Assembly: GCA_036501185.1 (NCBI GenBank)
Contig: DASYAU010000013.1
Coordinates: forward strand, 1 to 64,000
Length of the DNA: 64,000 nucleotides
Origin: Korobacter sp036501185
GTDB lineage: Bacteria > Acidobacteriota > Terriglobia > Terriglobales > Acidobacteriaceae
Direction of reading: 5' to 3'
Shown here: positions 41,237-48,144 of the stretch, one piece after another
How the letters are laid out: each line of letters opens with the position of its first letter
How positions within the stretch are numbered: the stretch's first letter is position 1
Translations under genes and position numbers: made by a program
The notes under the pieces: generated by a model
What the model saw: only the letters and a program-made list of their open reading frames with translations
Databases searched by the model: none
Told to the model about the DNA's origin: nothing

Positions 41237-41365
41237 ATGTTCGAAGCCGAAATCGAAATGGAAAGAAAGTCCAGCTCCTTTGGACCCGTCCTCTTTATTG
41301 CCATCCTTGTTCTTTGTATCGCCAGCGTCCTCTATTACGCCGTCTCGGACGAAGCAAGAGCATGA
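41237..41365 (+). CDS. Small membrane peptide, N-terminal half of a split gene
   Basis: 42 residues with GGAGG seven bases before ATG 41237. MFEAEIEMERKSSSFGPVLF then a transmembrane helix (FIAILVLCIASVLYYAV) and stop. It is the exact counterpart of the first 40 residues of the paralogue at 42287-42943 (MFEEEIKMEERSSSVGPMLL). Its TGA overlaps the ATG of the next ORF (ATGA), so the two parts are made as separate but coupled polypeptides, or a one-base deletion split the gene. Confidence 0.65.
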   Translation: MFEAEIEMERKSSSFGPVLFIAILVLCIASVLYYAVSDEARA

Positions 41366-41904
41366 ATGAGAACCAGGCGTCGCAGCTCATTACCACGATC
41401 CTCAAGCAAAAAGGGCCGGCTACCCTGCAATTCAAAACCGGCCTGGTTAAGCAGTCGCAGGACGACAAGCCTTTCGACCCGCACTACAAGCTGCTTGAAC
41501 ATGCCGGACTCATTAAAAGTGTGAAGAAAGACGCTGGCCTCCTCGTCACCCTCACACCCGCCGGCGAAAAGGTCCTCACCGACATTCAAGGCACCGTGCG
41601 CACCAAGCGTCTCCAGGGCGGAGAAGCCATCACGGTCCCGCTTGCCACCCGCAAACTCGCCGCCATCACCAAGGTCGAAGTGCTTTCTCCCACGCGCGCC
41701 AACGTCAACTACACGTGGAAATGGGAGCCCACCAAAATGGGCGAAGTCTTCGACGCCGACAGTCCGCTGGTCGCCAAGTTCGGCATTTGGGAGCGTCAGT
41801 CGCTGATTAAGGACTACAACGTCGACTTCTACCACGCCGAGCCCAAGCCCGAATCCTTCACCTTCGTCCGCGGCCCCGCCGGCTGGAGCATCGCCGAAGA
41901 CTAA
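41362..41904 (+). CDS. Soluble domain paralogous to the 42287-42943 protein
   Basis: 180 residues starting at ATG 41362 inside the stop codon of the membrane peptide before it. It aligns over its whole length with the C-terminal 175 residues of the next paralogue: GPATLQFKTGLV / GPAMLHFHTGLM, VEVLSPTRANVNYTWKWEPTKMGEVFD / VNVLSPSSATIHYTWQWKPTQMGDVFD, IWERQSL / VWQRADL, and both end in a GW near the terminus. Family not recognised; probably a periplasmic domain specific to Acidobacteria. If translated alone it would lack the membrane anchor and stay cytoplasmic. Confidence 0.7.
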   Translation: MNENQASQLITTILKQKGPATLQFKTGLVKQSQDDKPFDPHYKLLEHAGLIKSVKKDAGLLVTLTPAGEKVLTDIQGTVRTKRLQGGEAITVPLATRKLAAITKVEVLSPTRANVNYTWKWEPTKMGEVFDADSPLVAKFGIWERQSLIKDYNVDFYHAEPKPESFTFVRGPAGWSIAED

Positions 41905-41920
41905 TTTCTCGACCTGGGTG

Positions 41921-41959
41921 CCCCGTCCTTATCCGCACAGCGGACAGGGCGGGGTTTTT
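41921..41959 (+). terminator. Terminator with repeated TGCCCCGTCCTTAT motif
   Basis: Imperfect stem CCCCGTCC..ATCCG / CGGAC..GGCGGGG, followed by GTTTTTC, 16 bp past the stop of the preceding gene. Its left arm GTGCCCCGTCCTTAT recurs at 53339-53353 behind the AsmA gene, so it may belong to a dispersed terminator-like repeat family. Confidence 0.7.
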
Positions 41960-42015
41960 CATTCTGTTAGCTGCTTGCCCACGCGCAAGCCTGCAACCCC
42001 CGCATCACTGCCTCT

Positions 42016-42045
42016 TGTCATCCTGAACGAAGTGAAGGACCTGCT
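42016..42045. repeat. Dispersed GTCATCCTGA...AAGGACCT repeat, copy 1
   Basis: GTCATCCTGAACGAAGTGAA followed by GGACCTGCT. The same core appears at 46191, 46315, 53416 and 55180 in this window, always between genes. Such repeats are very abundant in Acidobacteria genomes. The rest of the 382-bp gap (41905-42286) holds the terminator above and the leader of the next gene. Confidence 0.7.
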
Positions 42046-42286
42046 GTTCCTAAGAGCCAACAGCCTCTTCCTTGCATTTTCCGTCCCTCTCAACTCTTCC
42101 TCTTTTCCTGAAACCTGCCGTTAAACCAGAAACCATTCTTTGCCCCCATGACATTCGTAACATCCCCTATTACTTCCGTGATGTGGCGCGTCGATTTTTC
42201 TTGGAACAATATGTCTCTCCATTAGGGCCGCACTCCCAGGCCCGCTAACACCCACCGGCTGCTCACACTTGTGGAGGGGTTACACA

Positions 42287-42943
42287 ATGTTCGAAGAAGA
42301 AATCAAAATGGAGGAACGGTCCTCTAGCGTCGGACCGATGCTGCTTATCGCGGCCGTCTGCGTTACCATCGTCGCGACCGCCGTTTACGTTGCCGTGGAG
42401 GCCCACAAGGGCATGAGCCAGGCCGAAGCCAAGCGCGCCGTCGGCGCCATGCTCGCCCAGCGGGGCCCCGCTATGCTGCATTTCCACACCGGTCTTATGA
42501 CCTCTAAAACCGATCAGAAGCCTGCCGACCCGCAGTATGCCCTGATGGAACGCGCCCAGCTCATCACCATCGAGAAGCGCGACAACGGCACTGAAGTTGA
42601 CCTTACCGAAGACGGAACGCGCATGGTCAACCATATCTCCGGCAGCACCCGCACCACCGCGGCCGACGGCACCACCGAATACATGGTTCCCCTCGGAACC
42701 CGCGAGCTCGTATCCGTGACCGGCGTTAACGTCCTCAGCCCGAGCTCAGCCACAATTCACTACACCTGGCAGTGGAAGCCAACCCAGATGGGCGACGTCT
42801 TCGACCTCGCCGGCAGTTACGCCAGCGGTCTCGATGTCTGGCAGCGTGCAGACCTCGCCAAAAATGGCGCCGACCTATTCCACAGCGCCCCGGTACCCGA
42901 CGAGTACAACGCCACCAGCGGCTGGCAACTCGCTCGCAACTAA
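42287..42943 (+). CDS. Membrane-anchored protein, intact paralogue of the split pair
   Basis: 218 residues from ATG 42287 (GGAGGGG upstream). Short acidic cytoplasmic start MFEEEIKMEERSSSVG, one transmembrane helix (MLLIAAVCVTIVATAVYVAV), then a 175-residue periplasmic domain homologous to the product of 41362-41904. No known family. Adjacent tandem duplication is clear from shared blocks; this copy is fused in one frame whereas the upstream copy is split. The leaders also share a CCCCCAT..TGACA..CGTAAC..CCCCTA block. A strong terminator follows. Confidence 0.75.
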   Translation: MFEEEIKMEERSSSVGPMLLIAAVCVTIVATAVYVAVEAHKGMSQAEAKRAVGAMLAQRGPAMLHFHTGLMTSKTDQKPADPQYALMERAQLITIEKRDNGTEVDLTEDGTRMVNHISGSTRTTAADGTTEYMVPLGTRELVSVTGVNVLSPSSATIHYTWQWKPTQMGDVFDLAGSYASGLDVWQRADLAKNGADLFHSAPVPDEYNATSGWQLARN

Positions 42944-42968
42944 ATTTTCCGAATGTGTCCTCCGACTT

Positions 42969-42993
42969 GGCCCGGCGCAAGCCGGGCCCTTTT
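42969..42993 (+). terminator. Terminator of the 42287-42943 gene
   Basis: Perfect stem GGCCCGGC / GCCGGGCC with GCAA tetraloop, followed by CTTTTTATT, 26 bp past the stop. It reaches the stop codon of the convergent gene and may act in both directions. Confidence 0.92.
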
Positions 42994-44618
42994 TATTCAA
43001 GCGTTACCAGCACCTCGATAACTCCCGTCCCAGTCTTCAACTCCTGCATCGCCTTTCCCACAATCGCTCCCAGCATCCTCTCGCGCTCCGTACCTTTCAT
43101 CGCATAACCCGGAAGCCCGGAGCTCACCAGCAGGTCGCCGCGATGGATCTCCCCGTTCGCCGTCGTCACCTTGCACGGCACAATCCCAATCACCGCCATC
43201 GGCACTTCGTCCTCCAGCGCCTTGGAATCGATGTCATGGTTTGTCGAAAGCGTTCCCGGCTTCGTCGAGTAAATCCCCGCCACCCGCGTCGAGTACGCCT
43301 CGTCCGCCAGCCGCAGCTGCCGATCGCTCTCTTCATCCAGCATCAATACGTCCCCAGGCTCGTACTCCGCCCGCGGTCCGCGCACTGCCACCGACTCCGC
43401 AAAATCCGCTCCGCTGGCTACCGTCCCGCCGTTGGCATAGACCTTTCCCGTGCCATCGACGCGGAAGACTTTGCTCGTGCCCGAAATCCCAACCAGGATG
43501 TTGCCCTTCGCCGCATTAACAAAATACCCGGCAATTCCGGTCAAGCTTCCCACCGTTCCTCGCACACCGATGGTCGTTCCCGCAACCGAATCGTTCTGCC
43601 CCCACACACCCACGCCATACCCGCTATGTGCACGGCCGATCACGCCATAAGTGGTCGCCGACCCTGAAGTAACGCTAGCCTCCCCGATCGCGCCCGTTCC
43701 CGACGCGCTGTACGACTTCCCGAACACGCCCACGGAAGCACCCGTCGTTGCCACCGCGTATCCGCCCACGCCGTGCCCTTCGGTAGCCATCGCCGTCCCC
43801 GAAATCGCCTCAGCCGAACCCGTAGACGACGTCGTCACGCCATACACTCCGTTGCCCACCACGCTGTCGCTTCGCCCAATCACGCCCACCGTGTTCCCAG
43901 TCGTCGACGTCACAATTCCCATGATCCCCGTGCCGCTTGAACTCGCGTTCTCGGCCTTCACCGCAATGACGCCGCCTGTCGTCGCCGTGCCTTGTATCCA
44001 GAACAGTTGGCTCACAATGTCGGAGGTCGTCAGCGTCGTCAGTCCCGTCACGTTCAAACTTCCCGCGATGTTCTCCGTACCGACAAAATTATTCGAGCCC
44101 AGCGTCGCATAGCTCGTCGTCAACGAAGTAACCGCCCCAGCCGCTTCGCTCGTGTTCTTTTCATCACGAAGCACAAATGCCGACAGCGGCTTTCCGCCCA
44201 GCGTCTCTGCATTCCTCGCCTCGAACGCATATGGCACGCTTGCCAGCGCGATGCGCATTCCAACCGGCTCGTCCCCCACTTGCACCTCGAGCCATCGAGC
44301 CTGGTTCGTATCGAACCAATACTCCGGGATCCCATCCGCATTCACCGCTCCTATCAGCGCAGCAAATTTTCCGTCCTGCACGGTCACGGTCTGTGTTTCG
44401 CGCCACAGGGCCGATCCGCCCGTCGCGTTCGCATACAAACGAAAGGTCACCCGGACCTCCCGTTGTCCCGCAGGCACCGCAAGCGGCACCGTCCCCGAAT
44501 ACCGCACAATGCGCGGCACGGAAAGCACTCCGTTTTGATTTGTCGTCTTGAGTTGTTGCGCGGCGGCAAACATCCCGCACGCGAGTACGGCGAACAGAAC
44601 CACTCCGTGGCGTCGCAA
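42993..44618 (-). CDS. Secreted GVxG-repeat protein (tail-fibre/beta-helix-like)
   Basis: 541 residues from TTG 44618, chosen because GGGGGAGG lies five bases upstream and a signal peptide follows at once (MRRHGVVLFAVLACGMFAAAQ); an ATG 18 codons earlier lacks a ribosome binding site. Residues about 20-140 are a beta domain (YSGTVPLAVPAGQREVRVTFRLYAN). About 210-400 hold at least eight short repeats built on G-V/A-x-G followed by polar residues (GVIGRS, GVYGVT, GVGGYA, GVFGKS, GAIGEA, GVIGRA, GVWGQN, GVRGTV), spaced about 20-25 residues. The C-terminal domain begins near ADFAESVAVRGPRAEYEPGDVL and resembles the end region of tail-fibre-like proteins. Likely a secreted or surface fibre. Confidence 0.75.
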   Translation of the reverse strand: MRRHGVVLFAVLACGMFAAAQQLKTTNQNGVLSVPRIVRYSGTVPLAVPAGQREVRVTFRLYANATGGSALWRETQTVTVQDGKFAALIGAVNADGIPEYWFDTNQARWLEVQVGDEPVGMRIALASVPYAFEARNAETLGGKPLSAFVLRDEKNTSEAAGAVTSLTTSYATLGSNNFVGTENIAGSLNVTGLTTLTTSDIVSQLFWIQGTATTGGVIAVKAENASSSGTGIMGIVTSTTGNTVGVIGRSDSVVGNGVYGVTTSSTGSAEAISGTAMATEGHGVGGYAVATTGASVGVFGKSYSASGTGAIGEASVTSGSATTYGVIGRAHSGYGVGVWGQNDSVAGTTIGVRGTVGSLTGIAGYFVNAAKGNILVGISGTSKVFRVDGTGKVYANGGTVASGADFAESVAVRGPRAEYEPGDVLMLDEESDRQLRLADEAYSTRVAGIYSTKPGTLSTNHDIDSKALEDEVPMAVIGIVPCKVTTANGEIHRGDLLVSSGLPGYAMKGTERERMLGAIVGKAMQELKTGTGVIEVLVTLE

Positions 44619-44788
44619 ACTTTCCTCCCCCGAAAAGCTGCAAGCTATGTGACCTGTCGAGCCTAAGTCCACTGGCTAAACTCGCGCAGCGACGCCTACA
44701 TCCAACGAACAGGGTACAAGTCCCGTGTAGGGAATCCACCCTGCTTCACCGGTAACGACGCTGACAGGGGGAATAAAAGCCTTCGTTT

Positions 44789-44808
44789 CCTCTGTGTCCT
44801 CTGTGGTT
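44789..44808 (-). repeat. Solo CACAGAGG end, copy behind the purine permease
   Basis: Minus strand reads AACCACAGAGGACACAGAGG, 15 bp past the stop of the permease gene, in the same orientation as the gene. Matches both ends of the GxxExxY element (18831-19372) with one variable base. No GxxExxY gene is near. Confidence 0.8.
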
Positions 44809-44822
44809 GATGGTTTTGATTG

Positions 44823-46157
44823 TCACGAATACGGATAGAAGACAAAGAACAACAACGACAGCCCCGCCAATACCCACAATCCCGGCTTCAGTTCCTTCGT
44901 GCGCCCCGCGACAATCTTGCACAGCGGATACAGCACGAACCCCGCCGAGATTCCGATCGCAATGTTGAACGTGAACGACATCAACATCACCGTCGCGAAC
45001 GACGGAATCGATTCCGTGAAATCGTTGAAGTCCACTTTCGTAATCGGCGACAGCATGAACAATCCCACGATAATCAACGCGGGCCCATAAGCCTGCGGCG
45101 GTATCGCGCCCACGAACGGTGCGAACACAAGCGTTAGCAGGAAGCACGCCGCCGTCACCAGTACCGTCAATCCCGTTCGTCCACCGGCTTCAATTCCCGT
45201 CGCCGACTCCACGAACGCACCCGAAGTCGTCGTTCCCATCGCCGGGGAAAAGCATGTCGCCAATGCATCCACCAGCATCGGCCGCTCGATCTGTGGCAGG
45301 TTGCCGTCTTTATCCAGGAATCCCGCGCGCGCCGAAAGCCCAATCAGCGTCCCCATCGTGTCTACAAACGCCATGATGAAAATCGTCAGCACGATCGGAA
45401 ACGCGCCCCAACTCAGCGCCCCGCGAAAATCCAGCTTCCACACAATCGGCATTACGCTCGGAGGCATGCTCACAATCGCTGCCGGCGCCGGCGCGACCTT
45501 CGCCACGAACGCCACAACCGCAGTCGCCACGATCCCCAGCAAAATCGCGCCGGGAACTTTTCGAATCACCAAAACCGAAATCAGCACAAACCCGAAGATT
45601 GCCACCAGCACGGGTGCTCCGGTCAAATGCCCGGCCTTCACCGGCGCTCCCATCACGCCCAGCGTCACCAGCCCCGTCTGGTTCAGCCCAATGAATGTCA
45701 GGAAAAATCCAATGCCCACGGCAAAGCTGTAGCGCAGGGAAGTCGGCACGCCCTCCACAATCCACTGCCGCAGTCGCAAGACAGTCAGCACCACGAACGC
45801 GACGCCCGCCAGGAAGATCGCTGCCAGCGCCGTCTCCCACTTGTACCCCAGCATCTTGCAAACGGTAAACGCAATGAACGCGTTTTCGCCCATGTACGGC
45901 GCAATCGCAAACGGCCGGTTCGCATAGACGCCCATCAATATGCATCCAAACAGCGCCGCCAGCACCGTCGCCACAAACGACGCCCCCACCGGTATCCCCG
46001 CCGCCCCCAATATCGCCGGGTTCACCACTACGATGTAGCTCATCGTGGTGAAAGTCGTCAGCCCCGCGACGACCTCGCGCCCCACACTGCTTCCGCGCTC
46101 CTCAATGTGGAAGAAATTCTCAATCATTCCCATGAATGCGAGCAGAGTAGGTGCCAC
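44823..46157 (-). CDS. NCS2-family purine (AzgA/PbuG-type) permease
   Basis: 444 residues, about 12-13 membrane helices. Imports adenine, guanine or hypoxanthine with protons. Seen: the opening MIENFFHIEERGSSVGREVVAGLTTFTTMSYIVVVNPAIL, PYMGENAFIAF (substrate region in helix 3), GIGFFLTFIGLNQTGLV and the helix-10 region GTTTSGAFVESATGIEAGGRTGLT, all AzgA-group marks. The frame begins at a GTG; ATG 46133 or 46127 (MGMIENFF) are more natural starts. No PurR or purine riboswitch element is evident in the upstream gap, which is filled with dispersed repeats. Confidence 0.92.
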   Translation of the reverse strand: MAPTLLAFMGMIENFFHIEERGSSVGREVVAGLTTFTTMSYIVVVNPAILGAAGIPVGASFVATVLAALFGCILMGVYANRPFAIAPYMGENAFIAFTVCKMLGYKWETALAAIFLAGVAFVVLTVLRLRQWIVEGVPTSLRYSFAVGIGFFLTFIGLNQTGLVTLGVMGAPVKAGHLTGAPVLVAIFGFVLISVLVIRKVPGAILLGIVATAVVAFVAKVAPAPAAIVSMPPSVMPIVWKLDFRGALSWGAFPIVLTIFIMAFVDTMGTLIGLSARAGFLDKDGNLPQIERPMLVDALATCFSPAMGTTTSGAFVESATGIEAGGRTGLTVLVTAACFLLTLVFAPFVGAIPPQAYGPALIIVGLFMLSPITKVDFNDFTESIPSFATVMLMSFTFNIAIGISAGFVLYPLCKIVAGRTKELKPGLWVLAGLSLLFFVFYPYS

Positions 46158-46190
46158 TTCCCATTCGTGTCAATCACGCTTTCGACGATT

Positions 46191-46234
46191 GTCATCCTGA
46201 ACGGAGTGCGCGAAGCGCACGCAGTCGAAGGACC
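46191..46234. repeat. Dispersed GTCATCCTGA repeat, copy 2
   Basis: GTCATCCTGAACGGAGTGCG then GCAGTCGAAGGACCCC, with an inner palindrome GTGCGCGAAGCGCAC. First of three repeats that fill the 323-bp gap between permease and amidase. Confidence 0.7.
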
Positions 46235-46314
46235 CCGATCCCCTCCATGCTCTCGATGTCCCTCCACGCATCGCGCCAGCTCACGCAAACCCGTCGATCT
46301 CCGACACCCTCTCT

Positions 46315-46350
46315 TGTCATCCTGAGAAGCCTAGCGACGAAGGACCTGCT
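46315..46350. repeat. Dispersed GTCATCCTGA repeat, copy 3
   Basis: TGTCATCCTGAGAAGCCTAG then CGACGAAGGACCTGCTTT, the same family as copies 1 and 2 with a different central part. Confidence 0.65.
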
Positions 46351-46370
46351 TTTCGCCACCGCCCCAGCCG

Positions 46371-46436
46371 CTTTGTATCAGGGCATGGCTTCAGCCATGC
46401 CACTACGACACTTTCATCGTGGGCTTTAGCCCCTGC
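46371..46436. repeat. Second repeat family: TTTGTATCAGGGCATGGCTTC...
   Basis: Contains a perfect hairpin GGCATGGCT-TC-AGCCATGCC (46382-46401) and then GTGGGCTTTAGCCCCTG. This unit (GGCATGGCTTCAGCCATGCC, GGGGCTTTAGCCCC) is of a type seen repeatedly in Acidobacteria intergenic regions; only one copy is in this window. Confidence 0.55.
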
Positions 46437-46480
46437 GTGCTCCCACCATTTACAATCCCCCCGTCCACCTACGAGGTCCA

Positions 46481-48079
46481 ATGTCCGATCGCCGCGAATT
46501 CCTAAAGCTCACCGCCGCCACACTCGCCACCATCGCAATCTCGAAATCCGCCCACGCCGAATCCCCACACCTCGATCTCGAAGAGATCACCATCGCCGAG
46601 CTTCAATCCGGCCTGCAATCCGGCAAGTGGACCTCCGCGTCCCTCACCCGCGCTTATCTCGATCGTATTGCCGCCCTCGATAAATCCGGCCCCAAGCTCA
46701 ACTCGATCATCGAGCTCAATCCCGACGCCGAATCCATCGCCGCCCAAGCCGACGCCGATCGCAAGTCCGGCAAAGTTCGCGGCCCTCTTCACGGCATTCC
46801 CGTCCTTATTAAAGACAACATCTCCACCGCAGACCGCATGCAGACCACCGCCGGTTCGCTCGCCCTCATCGGCGCCGGCGCGCCGAATAATAAAGACGCC
46901 TTTATGGCCGCCCAACTCCGCCGTGCAGGCGCAGTCCTTCTCGGCAAAACCAATCTCAGCGAATGGGCGAACTTCCGTTCGGGTCATTCCACCAGCGCCT
47001 GGAGCGGCCGCGGCGGTCAAACCCACAACCCCTACGCGCTCGACCGCAACCCCTCCGGCTCCAGTTCCGGCACCGGGGCAGCCGTAAGCGGCAATCTCTG
47101 CGCCGTTGGCATCGGTACTGAAACTGACGGCTCCATCGTTTCGCCATCGTGTTCCAACGGATTAGTCGGCATCAAGCCTACGGTCGGCCTCGTCAGCCGC
47201 GCCGGCATTATTCCTATCTCCCACACGCAAGACACTGCCGGTCCCATGGCGCGCTGCGTTGCTGACGCCGCCGCACTCCTCGCCGTCATCGCCGGCGCCG
47301 ATCCCGACGACGCCGCCACCTCCGCTTCCGCCGGTCACATCTCCCCCGACTACACCAAATTTACGGATCCCAACGGTCTCCGCGGACTGCGCATCGGCGT
47401 CGTCGCAAAATTTGCGAAGGCCACCGCTGAGGTCGACAAGCTCTTCCAGGAGTCTGTTGCCGCCATGAAATCCGCCGGCGCCGAAATCATCGACAACCTC
47501 GATTTCGCCACCCAAGGCAAATTCGACGAAGCCGAAAACGTTGTCCTGCAATGCGAGTTCAAGGCCGACCTCAACAAATACCTCGCCGCCCTCGGACCGC
47601 AAGCAAAGGTCCGCACCCTCGCCGACGTCATCGCCTTCAATGATGCCCACGCCGCCACAGAAATGCCTTATTTCGGACAGGAAGAGATGATCAAATCGCA
47701 GGCCCGTCCCGGCCTCGACTCCGACGAATACAAAAAAGCTCTCGCCGATTGCCGCCGCCTCTCCCGCGACGAAGGCATCGACGCCATGCTCAGGAAAGAC
47801 CGTCTCGACGTCCTTATCGGGATCACCGGCACGCCCGCCTGGTTCACCGACTGGGTCAACGGCGATGCCTTCGGCTTCAGCGACTCCAGCCTCGCAGCCG
47901 TCGCCGGTTACCCGCACATCACCGTCCCCATGGGCTACATCTTCGGACTGCCCGTCGGGATCTCGTTCATCGGCGCTGCCTGGAGCGAGCCCACCCTAAT
48001 CAAAGCCGCCTACGCCTACGAGCAGGCGACGAAACACCGCCGCGCGCCAAAGTTCCTGCCGACAGTCCAGTTCTCATAG
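46481..48079 (+). CDS. Tat-exported amidase (amidase signature family)
   Basis: 532 residues. N-terminus MSDRREFLKLTAATLATIAI carries the twin-arginine motif RREFLKL and a signal peptide ending AHA, so it is exported folded. The Ser-cisSer-Lys triad is visible: Lys in PVLIKDNIST (about 108), the Gly/Ser-rich stretch NPSGSSSGTGAAVSGNL and TETDGSIVSPSCSNGLVGIKPT with the nucleophile Ser. It hydrolyses amide bonds of small molecules or peptides in the periplasm; substrate unknown. Single gene preceded by repeats. Confidence 0.92.
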   Translation: MSDRREFLKLTAATLATIAISKSAHAESPHLDLEEITIAELQSGLQSGKWTSASLTRAYLDRIAALDKSGPKLNSIIELNPDAESIAAQADADRKSGKVRGPLHGIPVLIKDNISTADRMQTTAGSLALIGAGAPNNKDAFMAAQLRRAGAVLLGKTNLSEWANFRSGHSTSAWSGRGGQTHNPYALDRNPSGSSSGTGAAVSGNLCAVGIGTETDGSIVSPSCSNGLVGIKPTVGLVSRAGIIPISHTQDTAGPMARCVADAAALLAVIAGADPDDAATSASAGHISPDYTKFTDPNGLRGLRIGVVAKFAKATAEVDKLFQESVAAMKSAGAEIIDNLDFATQGKFDEAENVVLQCEFKADLNKYLAALGPQAKVRTLADVIAFNDAHAATEMPYFGQEEMIKSQARPGLDSDEYKKALADCRRLSRDEGIDAMLRKDRLDVLIGITGTPAWFTDWVNGDAFGFSDSSLAAVAGYPHITVPMGYIFGLPVGISFIGAAWSEPTLIKAAYAYEQATKHRRAPKFLPTVQFS

Positions 48080-48088
48080 AGGGTCAGC

Positions 48089-48123
48089 GGGTGCCCCAGG
48101 TTTGGCGGTTTTCCAAACCCGGG
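48089..48123 (+). repeat. GGGTGCCCC hairpin element behind the amidase gene
   Basis: GGGTGCCCC followed by an inverted repeat CCAGGTTTGG / CCAAACCCGG (9 of 10 pairs, 7-base loop). No T-run. The GGGTGCCCC lead-in resembles the one at 41917 and 53339, so these may be relatives. Probably a 3' end hairpin for the amidase and the convergent tricorn gene. Confidence 0.4.
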
Positions 48124-48144
48124 AAATCCAAATAAGTTACCTCG

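Noticed and set aside
44673..44788. Possible riboswitch before the GVxG-repeat gene
   Set aside because: Several short inverted repeats but no match to known riboswitch cores that I can recall; not enough to call.
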